NCBI RefSeq assembly: GCF_014195325.1
Contig: NZ_JACIBK010000001.1
Location: 744,001 to 808,000 of the forward strand
Origin: Rhizobium sp. BK650
GTDB taxonomy: Bacteria; Pseudomonadota; Alphaproteobacteria; Rhizobiales; Rhizobiaceae
Direction of reading: 5' to 3'
Length of the DNA: 64,000 nucleotides
Under the pieces are notes generated by a model that was given only the letters and a program-made list of their open reading frames with translations, was not told where the DNA came from and did no database searches. A program made the position numbers and the translations under genes. Below, piece after piece: positions 1 to 7,718 of this stretch. Position 1 is the first letter of the stretch; each line of letters begins with the position of its first letter.

Positions 1-183
1 CTCAAGCACCTGCGGGTTCTCGAAGAGGCCGAGCTTGCAACATCGATCAAATCGGGCAGGGTTCGAACCGTCAGTCTCGCGCCGGATGCGCTGCGTTGGG
101 TCGAGTTATGGGTGCACAAGCATCGCCAGGCCCTGGAAGGCAACCTCGATCGCCTGGCCACGTTTCTTAATCAGGAGCAATGA
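1..183 (+). CDS. ArsR-family transcriptional regulator, C-terminal part (cut by window edge)
   Basis: The frame is open from base 1 and encodes the last 60 residues of a small winged-helix regulator: a recognition-helix/wing segment (LKHLRVLEEAEL, then SGRVRTVSL) followed by a C-terminal helix ending in FLNQEQ. This is the usual end of ArsR/SmtB proteins of the kind that sit directly upstream of an SRPBCC gene. The stop is separated from the next ATG by one base, so the two are almost certainly co-transcribed and translationally coupled. No metal-binding cysteines are visible in this part. The N-terminus and start lie outside the window. Confidence 0.8.
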   Translation, partial: LKHLRVLEEAELATSIKSGRVRTVSLAPDALRWVELWVHKHRQALEGNLDRLATFLNQEQ

Positions 184-184
184 G

Positions 185-640
185 ATGACAAATCCGAGGC
201 AAGTTCACGAAACGATCGTGATCGAACGCATCCTGCCGAATTGCCGCGACCATGTGTGGTCTGCCTGGGCGCTGATGGAAAAGAAGAAGGCGTGGCTCGG
301 CCATGGCATGACCAAACTGGAGTTCTGGCCGGGCGGGGCCGAGCATCTCACGCATGTCTCGGATATGGGCACGCATACCAACGAAACCCGATATTTTGAG
401 ATCAAGGACCGTGAACGGATCGTCTTCGCCTATTCGATGGCGCTGAACGGGAGAGTTCACTCGGTATCGCTCGCCACCGTCGTCTTTGCGGATCACGGCG
501 GCGGCACCCGACTGACCTATACCGAACAAATGTGCGTCATTCCCCCAAGTGACGGCGCCGAAGGCCGCAAACACGGATGGACGGCATTGCTAAAGGCGCT
601 GGAGGATTTTCTGGCTATGGATACAAGCGTATCGGCGTGA
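185..640 (+). CDS. SRPBCC-domain (AHSA1/START-like) protein
   Basis: A protein of 151 residues beginning MTNPRQVHETIVIER. It shows the AHSA1-like pattern: an N-terminal beta strand, a WSAWALMEKKKAWL helix, then strands ending in GGTRLTYTEQ and a long C-terminal helix (GWTALLKALEDFL). Such proteins form a hydrophobic ligand-binding cavity; the ligand is not predictable here. The start at 185 is chosen because it follows the ArsR stop by one base; the frame is open further upstream but that part overlaps the regulator. The ArsR-SRPBCC pairing recurs at 33.1-33.9 kb, so the regulator probably controls this gene. Confidence 0.8.
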   Translation: MTNPRQVHETIVIERILPNCRDHVWSAWALMEKKKAWLGHGMTKLEFWPGGAEHLTHVSDMGTHTNETRYFEIKDRERIVFAYSMALNGRVHSVSLATVVFADHGGGTRLTYTEQMCVIPPSDGAEGRKHGWTALLKALEDFLAMDTSVSA

Positions 641-659
641 GTGATCAGGGCAAAAGAAC

Positions 660-1568
660 ATGACCGGTTCATCTTCCTTTCTCAGCCTTCCCGATCGCCT
701 CGCCGATGGCCGCAGGCCGCAAGCGGTAATCTTCTCCGCCGCCCACGGCAGCACCTATCCCGGCAAGGACAGCAGCGGCTATGCGCTCGCCGGGAATGCC
801 ATTCGTGCTGCGAGCCAGGAGGATGCCGGTCTCATCGAGCACTGGGATTTCGATCTCGGCGGCCCGCTTTTTGCCGGCGACCCGGTTTCCTGCGTCGACG
901 CCGGTGAAATCGAGACCACCATGCATGACAATGAAGGCAACCGGGTGCGGATCGAAGCGAAGACGCGCGAGATCCTGGCACTATCGGCCGTGCCGATCCT
1001 GCTCGGTGGCGATGATTCCGTGCCCATTCCTTTTCTTGCCGGCTTTGCGGATCATGGACCGGTCTGGGTCCTGCAGGTCGATGCCCATATCGACTGGCGC
1101 GATGAACTTCACGGCGAGCGTTACGGCTATTCGAACCCGATGCGACGGGTCAGCGAGATGCCGCATGTGGCCGGCATCGTGCAGGTCGGTATGCGCGGCG
1201 TCGGCAGCGCGCGCCTGAGCGAGATCGAAGCGGCGTTGCGCTATGGCAGCCACCTCGTTACCGCCCGCGAAATCCATGCCGCCGGCGTCGAGGCCGCCTT
1301 GCTGCATATTCCCGAGGGCGCGCGGGTGGTTATCACTCTCGACTGCGATGGCCTTGATCCTAGCATCATGCCGGGGGTCGCAGCGCGCGTGCCGGGCGGG
1401 CTTACCTACACGCAGGTCATCGACCTGATTGCTGGCCTCGGCAGGCGGGCGCGCATCGCCGGCTTCGACCTGGTGGAGCTTTACCCACCAGCCGACATTG
1501 ATGGCCTGTCGGCGCTGACAGCATCGCGCCTGCTCGTCAATGCGATCGGCGCCATCGTCCGGCAGTGA
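660..1568 (+). CDS. Arginase/agmatinase/formiminoglutamase (ureohydrolase) family protein
   Basis: 302 residues. Ureohydrolases hydrolyse a guanidino group to urea using two Mn ions. Visible motifs in order: GGDDS at about 116-120, DAHID at 141-145, LDCDGLDP at 227-234 and the late glutamate in GFDLVELYP. Length and order fit agmatinase/guanidinobutyrase-type enzymes. The first motif is normally GGDHS; here the metal-binding histidine position is Asp119. Substrate cannot be decided: agmatine, guanidinobutyrate and related compounds are all possible. The ATG at 660 lies 19 bases after the SRPBCC stop, so it may belong to the same transcript. Confidence 0.85.
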   Translation: MTGSSSFLSLPDRLADGRRPQAVIFSAAHGSTYPGKDSSGYALAGNAIRAASQEDAGLIEHWDFDLGGPLFAGDPVSCVDAGEIETTMHDNEGNRVRIEAKTREILALSAVPILLGGDDSVPIPFLAGFADHGPVWVLQVDAHIDWRDELHGERYGYSNPMRRVSEMPHVAGIVQVGMRGVGSARLSEIEAALRYGSHLVTAREIHAAGVEAALLHIPEGARVVITLDCDGLDPSIMPGVAARVPGGLTYTQVIDLIAGLGRRARIAGFDLVELYPPADIDGLSALTASRLLVNAIGAIVRQ

Positions 1569-1601
1569 AGCCGGGCGTTCTCTCGCGGCAGATGGTGGCG
1601 A

Positions 1602-2270
1602 TCAAGGGCTGCTTTGCCCGAGGCGCGGCTCCGTCCCTGACAACAGTCGTCTAATATTGGCACGGTGACGAAGGATAACGTACATGCCGCCAGCGATGAC
1701 TAGCAGCCGATAAGGCAGCGGTTGCTCCAGCCCGCAGATGATGGCGATGGCCGTCAATGCCGCAAGCATCGAACTCAAGGAAACGATCCTTGAGATGCTG
1801 AGCGCAACGCCGAAAACCGCGACAGCGCCGACGCCGACGGGCCACGACATCGCCAGCAACACGCCGAGCCCTGTCGCGGCCGACTTGCCGCCGGTAAAAT
1901 CCAGCCAGATCGAACGGCCGTGCCCCAGCAACGCGGCAAGCCCGGCTAGGCAAACAGCCCAGGCTTCGGAGCTTGGCAGATCAAGCGCCTGCGGCGCGAG
2001 CGGCGGCTGTGTCGAGATCCAGAGGTAAAACCAGCGGGCGAAAGCGACGGCGCCGACGCCTTTCAGCACATCGACCAGAAGAACGGCCAAAGCCGGCCAT
2101 TTGCCGAGCGTTCTGAGCACGTTGGTTGCCCCGGTGGATCGGGAGCCATGCTGCCGGATATCGATCCCCTTGAGCAATTTGCCCGCCAGATAGCCTGACG
2201 GTATGGAGCCGAGGAGATAAGCGATCACCAGTCCAGCCAAACCTGCTATCCAGAGAATCATGGGAGTCAC
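1602..2270 (-). CDS. plsY: Glycerol-3-phosphate acyltransferase PlsY
   Basis: 222 residues, an inner-membrane protein that transfers acyl from acyl-phosphate to glycerol-3-phosphate, the first step of phospholipid synthesis. The diagnostic motifs are present: YLLGSIPSGYLAGK (residues about 18-31), the GSRSTGATNVLRTLG loop that binds substrate (about 42-56), and TGGKSAATGLGV in the middle. Five or so hydrophobic segments are visible. It is transcribed opposite to its left neighbour and diverges from the winged-helix/TPR gene to its right. The sequence is the variant with GATNV followed by LGKWPALAVLLVDVLKG; PlsY function is well supported. Confidence 0.9.
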   Translation of the reverse strand: MTPMILWIAGLAGLVIAYLLGSIPSGYLAGKLLKGIDIRQHGSRSTGATNVLRTLGKWPALAVLLVDVLKGVGAVAFARWFYLWISTQPPLAPQALDLPSSEAWAVCLAGLAALLGHGRSIWLDFTGGKSAATGLGVLLAMSWPVGVGAVAVFGVALSISRIVSLSSMLAALTAIAIICGLEQPLPYRLLVIAGGMYVILRHRANIRRLLSGTEPRLGQSSP

Positions 2271-2402
2271 TGCCTCCCTCCAGCGGATTTACACTGGTCG
2301 CGAACGCGATGCCATGCGGGATGCGCAGGAAACGGGCAGGCTATTGCGGCATTATCGCCGACAAGGTTTCAACCGAACCTGAAAATCTCTAGGATGCGCG
2401 CC

Positions 2403-3905
2403 ATGCAGGGAGCGCGCTTCGCCTTTGGTCCGTTTGTGCTTGATCTGGAGGCGGGGACGCTGCTTCGGGATGATAATCCCATTGGCGTTGGCCATCGCGG
2501 GATAAAGCTGCTCGCCGCACTCGTTGCGCGCCCCGGCGAAATCCTCGGCAAGGCCGAGTTGATGGATGCGGCCTGGCCGAGGATGGCGGTGGAGGAGGGC
2601 AATCTCACCGTCCAGATCGCGCAGCTGCGCAAGCTGCTGGGGGCGGCCGAGGATGGCGGGGAGTGGATCTCCACGTTTCCGCGTATCGGCTATCGCTTTA
2701 GGGGGACAGTCAGGCAGCTTGCCGGTGCGAAGCGAAAATCGCTGCCGCTGCCGGACAAGCCATCGATTGCGGTGCTACCCTTCATTGGCAGCGATCCAGA
2801 GCAGGATTTCTTTGCCGATGGCCTGACTGAGGATCTGATCACCGATCTTTCGCGCGTATCGGGCCTGTTCGTCATCGCTCGCAATTCGGCCTTTGCCTAT
2901 AAGGGCAAGGCGGTGGATGTGCGCGATATCGCCGAGGAACTTGGCGTGCGCTACCTGCTCGACGGCAGCGCCAGGCGGGCGGGCGGGCGCGTGCGCATCA
3001 ATGCCCGGCTGGTCGATGCGCTGACCGGCGAGCATCTCTGGGCGGAGCGTTATGATCGCAGCCTGGACGATATATTTGCGGTTCAGGACGAGGTGACAGG
3101 CAGAATCGTCGAGGCGCTGCTTGGCCGACTGCGTCCGCCGCCGCCACGCAATCGGCCGAAGAACTTCGAAGCCTATGATCTTTGCGTGCGGGCGCGTACG
3201 CTGATGGACGATGCGCCTCAAAGTGCCAAAGAAACGCAGTTGATGCTGACGCGGGCCATTGCCCTCGATCCCGATTATGCCGAGCCTTATCGCTGGCTTG
3301 CGCTCAACTACTGGATGGGCTGGGTGCATAGCGGCGGGCCATCGGAGGCGGATCGCGACAGGGCGCTGGAATTGGCGCGCAAGGCTGTGGCGCTCGATCC
3401 CAACGCTGCGGGCTGCCGCTGGGTTCTGGCTTATCTGCTCGCCTACGCGCGCCATTTCGCCGAGGCCGATGCGGAATTTGAAAAAGCCATCGAACTCGAC
3501 CCGAACGAGGCCGATACCTGGGCGGCTATGTCTGATATCGCCGTGCTCGCCGGTCGGATTGACGAAGGTCTTCAGCATATCGGCAAAGGCTTCCGGCTGA
3601 ACCCGTTTCCGGCCAGCTGGTATTATCTGACACTTGGCCAGGCGCAATATGCTGCCCGTGACTATAAGGCCGTCATCGAGACGCTGCATCGGGAGGAAAC
3701 TTATCGTACGAGCTCACGCCGCTTCCTGGCGGCCGGTCTTGCGCAGCTCGGCCGGTTTGACGAGGCACGCGCGGAGGCCGAGCTGTTCCTTGTCGCCAAT
3801 CCGCAATTTTCGATCAGCCATTGGGCCGAAACGGAGCCGTTTCGTGACGCTGCAACACTTGCGCATTTCGTCGATGGTTACCGCAAAGCCGGGTTTCCGG
3901 AGTGA
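2403..3905 (+). CDS. Winged-helix DNA-binding protein with TolB-like and TPR domains
   Basis: About 500 residues. Residues 1-100 are an OmpR/PhoB-type winged helix (FGPFVLDLEAGTLLRDD; FPRIGYRFRG at its end). Residues about 120-250 resemble the TolB-like N-terminal domain found with adenylate-cyclase-type regulators (SIAVLPF, FFADGLTEDLITDLSR, LLDGSARRAGGRVRINARLVD, HLWAERYDR). The remainder is tetratricopeptide repeats (AIALDPDYAEPYRWLA, AVALDPNAAGCRWVLA, AIELDPNEADTWAAM). No receiver domain or membrane segment is visible, so this is a one-component regulator whose signal probably acts on the TPRs. The start at 2403 has AGGA 8 bases upstream; an in-frame ATG lies at 2394. Confidence 0.85.
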   Translation: MQGARFAFGPFVLDLEAGTLLRDDNPIGVGHRGIKLLAALVARPGEILGKAELMDAAWPRMAVEEGNLTVQIAQLRKLLGAAEDGGEWISTFPRIGYRFRGTVRQLAGAKRKSLPLPDKPSIAVLPFIGSDPEQDFFADGLTEDLITDLSRVSGLFVIARNSAFAYKGKAVDVRDIAEELGVRYLLDGSARRAGGRVRINARLVDALTGEHLWAERYDRSLDDIFAVQDEVTGRIVEALLGRLRPPPPRNRPKNFEAYDLCVRARTLMDDAPQSAKETQLMLTRAIALDPDYAEPYRWLALNYWMGWVHSGGPSEADRDRALELARKAVALDPNAAGCRWVLAYLLAYARHFAEADAEFEKAIELDPNEADTWAAMSDIAVLAGRIDEGLQHIGKGFRLNPFPASWYYLTLGQAQYAARDYKAVIETLHREETYRTSSRRFLAAGLAQLGRFDEARAEAELFLVANPQFSISHWAETEPFRDAATLAHFVDGYRKAGFPE

Positions 3906-4039
3906 CTTCGCGTGCCGCAACCAGCCTGTTCTCGTTAAAAATGTGATTACCATTCGAGTTAAAGCAAAATACGCAGTATTGCCGTAGTCTCTTCTCCTGT
4001 TGGGCGAAAAAGCCTTTAGAGTTCCACCGAGGGGATACT

Positions 4040-4468
4040 ATGAAGACGTTGTTTGCGGCTGCGACCGCGGTATTGTTGCTGCAGTTTTCTCCCGACGCAG
4101 CCAGGGCAGCTACGCTTGTCGCCAATATCAGCCTCAGCAAGCAGACGATGACCGTTACAGAGAACGGCTGGGTGAAATATCGCTGGAAGGTCTCGACGGC
4201 GCGCAAGGGTTACTTTACGCCGACCGGTTCGTGGAGCGCCAAATGGCTGTCGCGCGATCATCGCTCGAAGAAATACGACAATGCGCCAATGCCGTACGCC
4301 GTGTTTTTCAACGGGGGTTATGCCGTGCACGCAACGTTCGAACGCAAGCGGCTGGGTACGCCGGCCTCGCATGGCTGCGTACGGCTCGACCCGGCCAATG
4401 CCGCTGAATTCTTCTCGATGACCCAAGAAAACGGTCTCGCCAATACGCGCGTCGTCATCACGCGGTGA
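4040..4468 (+). CDS. Small periplasmic L,D-transpeptidase (YkuD domain)
   Basis: 142 residues with a clear signal peptide (MKTLFAAATAVLLLQFSPDAARA, cleavage after ARA) followed directly by a minimal YkuD catalytic domain. The catalytic block HATFERKRLGTPASHGCVRL contains the SHGC[VR] cysteine and the upstream histidine needed for 3-3 peptidoglycan cross-links or lipoprotein attachment. There is no peptidoglycan-binding domain, as in the short rhizobial ErfK/YnhG-like proteins. A GGGG-type ribosome site precedes the ATG. It converges with fnrN, only five bases from its stop. A second, much larger L,D-transpeptidase of YcbB type is at 52.4 kb. Confidence 0.88.
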   Translation: MKTLFAAATAVLLLQFSPDAARAATLVANISLSKQTMTVTENGWVKYRWKVSTARKGYFTPTGSWSAKWLSRDHRSKKYDNAPMPYAVFFNGGYAVHATFERKRLGTPASHGCVRLDPANAAEFFSMTQENGLANTRVVITR

Positions 4469-4473
4469 CCCCA

Positions 4474-5196
4474 TCACGCGGTGACCAGGCGCTCCAGCTC
4501 ATCCATATCCGGAACCGTAATGTGACGGCTGTTCTCGATCCGGATGACACCCTGCTTGCGCAGCTTGGTCATCTGGCGGCTGACGGTTTCGATCGTCAGC
4601 CCCAGGAAATCGGCGATCTCGGCGCGTGAGAGCGGCAGGTCGAAAGCCGTGCTGCAGGTCGTTTCCGGCTCGGTATGCGTTGCGATGAGATGAAGAAGGC
4701 TGGCGACCTTTTCCTGGGCCGTGCGGCGGCCGAGCGTCAGCATCCACTCCCGTGCCCCATCAAGCTCCTTGAGCGCCTGGACATGCAGGTTATGCTGCAG
4801 TTCCGGCGTCTCCGCTATCATCCGGTCGAGCAGGCGGCGCGGGAAGACGCAGATTTCCGTCGGCGTGGCCGCTTCGGCTGACAGTGTGCTCTCGGGCACG
4901 AAGGGGCGACCGATGAAATCGGGGGCGAATTGGAGGCCGACGATCTGCTGGCGTCCATCCGGCATCACCTTGCAGAGCTTCACCACGCCATTCATGATGT
5001 TGGAATAGGAGGAGACATCTTCGCCCTGAGCAACGATCTCGCAGCCGGCGTCGAGCTTGCGGCGCGTCGAACGCCTGCAGAGTTCGCGCAGTTGCGCTGA
5101 TGTCAGTGCGCTGCAAACAACGCCATGACGCGCCTCGCACACGCGGCAGGTTGCCGGAATGGTAACGTCAGGATCTTCATTGCGCGCGATATCCAT
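4474..5196 (-). CDS. fnrN: FNR-type oxygen-responsive regulator FnrN
   Basis: 240 residues, the usual FnrN length. The N-terminus carries cysteines at 17, 20 and 28 (CRVCEARHGVVC), and another lies in the beta-roll (EICVFPRR), which matches the four-cysteine pattern that holds an oxygen-labile 4Fe-4S cluster in FNR/FnrN. Residues about 45-145 are the cyclic-nucleotide-type beta barrel, then a long dimer helix, then a Crp-type HTH with the recognition helix IETVSRQMTKLRKQG. The E-x2-SR pattern predicts binding to TTGAT-N4-ATCAA. Exactly such sites lie twice in its own promoter. FnrN activates microaerobic genes such as fixNOQP in R. leguminosarum. Confidence 0.92.
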   Translation of the reverse strand: MDIARNEDPDVTIPATCRVCEARHGVVCSALTSAQLRELCRRSTRRKLDAGCEIVAQGEDVSSYSNIMNGVVKLCKVMPDGRQQIVGLQFAPDFIGRPFVPESTLSAEAATPTEICVFPRRLLDRMIAETPELQHNLHVQALKELDGAREWMLTLGRRTAQEKVASLLHLIATHTEPETTCSTAFDLPLSRAEIADFLGLTIETVSRQMTKLRKQGVIRIENSRHITVPDMDELERLVTA

Positions 5197-5283
5197 ATTC
5201 GATGCCCCAATCCGACGATATGGCCTGCATGCGTCTTACGCCTCGGCTCTGTCGTCATCTATCCCTATTTCTTGCGTTGCGTC

Positions 5284-5297
5284 TTGATCTTTATCAA
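5284..5297 (-). promoter_or_regulatory. Anaerobox 1 (proximal) of fnrN
   Basis: TTGATCTTTATCAA is a perfect match to the FNR/FixK consensus TTGAT-N4-ATCAA. Its centre is 32 bases nearer to fnrN than the second box. In R. leguminosarum fnrN the two boxes are reported at about -12.5 and -44.5, the proximal one mediating repression. By analogy the transcription start would be near 5278. Confidence 0.9.
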
Positions 5298-5315
5298 TTT
5301 CGACGCGATGCCAAT

Positions 5316-5329
5316 TTGATCCAGATCAA
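5316..5329 (-). promoter_or_regulatory. Anaerobox 2 (distal) of fnrN
   Basis: TTGATCCAGATCAA is a second perfect TTGAT-N4-ATCAA site. By analogy with R. leguminosarum it is the activating site, about 44 bases upstream of the fnrN start of transcription. It also lies about 290 bases upstream of acpXL, too far for ordinary class II activation of that operon. Confidence 0.9.
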
Positions 5330-5612
5330 ACTCGCTGCCGATATCGAAGACGCGCGACATTGGAGTCCAGGGGGAGGACGGTCTCAACGCCGTCGAGGGG
5401 GGACCTTGCCGTCGCCGAAGCCGGAAAAGCTCTTAGCCGGGTGATCGCCTGGCGCTTCGATGCCTATCTGTGGCGGGCCAAAAGGCGCCATTCCATTGCT
5501 GTTTAAGCAACACTTTCCCGCCAAATTGGCTTGCAACCGGGACGAAAGCATTGGCTTTTGAAATGGATTTGCCTATGAGGGGGAGAATCTTCATTTCCAA
5601 GAGGTAGAGCGA

Positions 5613-5891
5613 GTGACCGCTACATTCGATAAAGTTGCCGATATCATTGCTGAAACCAGCGAGATCGACCGCGCAACGATCACGCCGGAAAGCCACACGA
5701 TCGACGACCTCGGTATCGACAGCCTCGACTTCCTCGATATCGTTTTCGCCATCGACAAGGAATTCGGCATCAAGATTCCGCTCGAGAAGTGGACGCAGGA
5801 AGTCAACGAGGGCAAGGTTTCCACCGAGGAATATTTCGTGCTGAAGAACCTCTGCGCCAAGATCGACGAGTTGCGCGCAGCAAAGGCTTGA
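5613..5891 (+). CDS. acpXL: Special acyl carrier protein AcpXL
   Basis: 92 residues, the known length of rhizobial AcpXL. It carries, through 4'-phosphopantetheine on Ser37 in the [10 protein letters not shown] motif, the 27-hydroxyoctacosanoate chain destined for lipid A. The acidic four-helix pattern and the long tail ([18 protein letters not shown] ending) separate it from housekeeping AcpP. The start is GTG at 5613 with GAGG-type ribosome site 8 bases before it. It is the first gene of a colinear cluster that ends with lpxXL, as in R. leguminosarum and Sinorhizobium meliloti. Confidence 0.95.
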   Translation: MTATFDKVADIIAETSEIDRATITPESHTIDDLGIDSLDFLDIVFAIDKEFGIKIPLEKWTQEVNEGKVSTEEYFVLKNLCAKIDELRAAKA

Positions 5892-6005
5892 AGCAACATA
5901 ACCGTGTTTTTTTCACGCCCTGCCGCCGTTGATATGGCGGCCGGGCGATTTTGTTCCTAAGTAGGCCTTCCGATGGGCTTTTGCCCGTCGCGCCGGAGAA
6001 GACTG

Positions 6006-6500
6006 ATGCTGCTGGAATATTTCCAGATGATTGACCGCGTCGAGGCGGTGGACCTTGAGAAGCGCACGCTTACTGCGCGCTCGGTCGTGCCGGCCAAGAG
6101 CCCCGTTTTCGAAGGGCATTTCCCGGGCATGCCGCTCGTCCCCGGCGTGCTTCTCATCGAAACCATGGCGCAGGCCTCCGGCATGCTCGTGCTCGCCGCT
6201 ACCGATTTTACCTCCATGCCCTTTCTGATGTCGGTCGATGGCGCCAAGATGCGCACTTTTGTCGAGCCGGAAGCGGTGCTCGACATCGAGGCCTTCCTCG
6301 AACATGACGGTTCCGGTTTTGCCGTCACCAAGGCAAAGATCACCAGCGGCGGCAAGAAGGTTTGCGACGCGCAGCTCAAATTGCGCACTATGCCTTTCAG
6401 CGAGATTCCGCTTGGCGATATAGTTAGGAAACGTGCTGAAGAGGTGGGCCTGATGGCTGCCGTCGCTCAGCAGGGGGCCAAGCCCCAGGGGAGTGAGTAG
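6006..6500 (+). CDS. fabZXL: FabZ-like 3-hydroxyacyl-ACP dehydratase of the VLCFA cluster
   Basis: 164 residues. A hot-dog fold dehydratase with the FabZ active-site block FEGHFPGMPLVPG (catalytic His) followed by VLLIETMAQASG, which supplies the catalytic glutamate of the central helix. It should dehydrate 3-hydroxyacyl-AcpXL intermediates during elongation to C28. The ATG at 6006 is chosen because GGAGAAG lies 7-13 bases upstream; an in-frame ATG at 5973 would add an arginine-rich leader unlike the family. The stop is immediately followed by the ATG of fabF2, indicating coupling. Confidence 0.92.
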   Translation: MLLEYFQMIDRVEAVDLEKRTLTARSVVPAKSPVFEGHFPGMPLVPGVLLIETMAQASGMLVLAATDFTSMPFLMSVDGAKMRTFVEPEAVLDIEAFLEHDGSGFAVTKAKITSGGKKVCDAQLKLRTMPFSEIPLGDIVRKRAEEVGLMAAVAQQGAKPQGSE

Positions 6501-7706
6501 ATGAGCAAGGCCGCCAATGACGTCGTGATTACCGGTGTCGGCATCGTGACCTGTCAGGGTGTCGGCAAGGATGCGCATATCGCGCTCCTGACCGCGGATG
6601 CCACGCCGAAGCCTGTCGTTGAGACGGACAAATTCAAACCCTATCCGGTTCATCCGCTGCCGGAGATCGACTGGTCGCAGCAGATCGCCAAGCGCGGCGA
6701 TCAGCGCCAGATGGAAAACTGGCAGCGCATCGGTGTGTTCGCCGCCGGTCTGGCGCTCGACGATGCCGGTTTCAAGGATAATCTCGAAGCTTGCGGCACG
6801 ATGGACATGATCGTGGCGGCCGGCGGCGGCGAGCGCGACATCAATGTCGATACGCTGATCGTCGACGAGGGCCTGAAGCGCAACGATCGCGAGCTGCTGC
6901 TCAACGAGAAGCTGACGACCGAGCTGCGCCCCACGTTGTTCCTGGCGCAGCTTTCCAACCTGCTTGCCGGCAATATCTCCATCGTTCACAAGGTGACCGG
7001 CTCCTCGCGCACCTTCATGGGCGAGGAAGCGTCCGGCGTTTCGGCCGTCGAGACTGCTTTCTGGCGCATCAAATCAGGTGAATCCACCCATGCACTCGTC
7101 GGCGGCGCCTTTGCCGCCGAGCGTCCTGACATGATCCTGCTGACGGAAGCAATCGGCGCGCATACGCGCGGCGAGTGGGCGCCGCTCTGGTCTCGCTCCG
7201 GGCTTGAAGGCGGCGGCATGATCACCGGTTCAGCCGGCGCCTTCCTGGTGCTGGAATCGCGCAACCATGCCGAAGCGCGCGGCGCGCATATCTATGCGAC
7301 AATCGCTGCCGTCGAAGGCGACCGCGGCAATCGGGGTGCCGGCAATTTTGAAAAACGCATGGAGCGGCTTCTGAAGCCTGCCGCCGACCTCGCGGCAGAA
7401 ACCACCGCGATCTTTTCCGGTTCGACCGGCATGCATGAGCTTGCGGCCCGTGAAAAGGCGGTGCTGGAGCATCAGCTTCCCGGTGCTGCGATCCGGGGCT
7501 TCGGCGGCGTTTCCGGCCATACGATCGAGGCGCAGTTCACGCTTGGCCTCGCATTCGCAGCCCTTGCCGTCGATACGAAGGCCAAGGTTCCGCCTTTCGA
7601 TGCCGCGCATGAAGCGCCGATGAAGGCGGGCACTAAGGCCGCCGTCGTAACGACCGTCGGACATCAGCGCGGCGAAGGTGTCGCCGTTCTCTCGGCAGAA
7701 GCGTGA
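6501..7706 (+). CDS. fabF2XL: Ketosynthase-fold protein FabF2, catalytically degenerate
   Basis: 401 residues with the thiolase fold of beta-ketoacyl-ACP synthase II throughout (VVITGVGIVTCQG at the N-terminus, VSGHTIEAQFTLG near 337-349). Compared with its neighbour FabF1, the active-site cysteine position is Glu176 (in GEEASG) and the first catalytic histidine is replaced in FSGSTGM near 305-311; only His340 remains. It therefore cannot do normal condensation. The pattern resembles chain-length factors of type II polyketide synthases, in which a Cys-less partner pairs with an active ketosynthase. It starts right at the fabZ stop and ends 12 bases before fabF1. Confidence 0.9.
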   Translation: MSKAANDVVITGVGIVTCQGVGKDAHIALLTADATPKPVVETDKFKPYPVHPLPEIDWSQQIAKRGDQRQMENWQRIGVFAAGLALDDAGFKDNLEACGTMDMIVAAGGGERDINVDTLIVDEGLKRNDRELLLNEKLTTELRPTLFLAQLSNLLAGNISIVHKVTGSSRTFMGEEASGVSAVETAFWRIKSGESTHALVGGAFAAERPDMILLTEAIGAHTRGEWAPLWSRSGLEGGGMITGSAGAFLVLESRNHAEARGAHIYATIAAVEGDRGNRGAGNFEKRMERLLKPAADLAAETTAIFSGSTGMHELAAREKAVLEHQLPGAAIRGFGGVSGHTIEAQFTLGLAFAALAVDTKAKVPPFDAAHEAPMKAGTKAAVVTTVGHQRGEGVAVLSAEA

Positions 7707-7718
7707 GGAGTGACTGAA

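Larger units (their letters stand above)
5197..5612. other. Divergent intergenic region fnrN/acpXL
   Basis: 416 bases without a gene. The left part is the fnrN promoter with two anaeroboxes. The right part (about 5460-5612) precedes acpXL and must hold the promoter of the lipid A acylation operon; I could not fix a convincing -35/-10 pair there. No coding frame with family resemblance was found. Confidence 0.7.

Noticed and set aside
5301..5445. Possible short gene between fnrN and acpXL
   Set aside because: A frame crosses the anaeroboxes but has no ribosome site or family.
5913..6989. 358-codon open frame on the minus strand
   Set aside because: Antisense to fabZ and fabF2, whose motifs are unambiguous.
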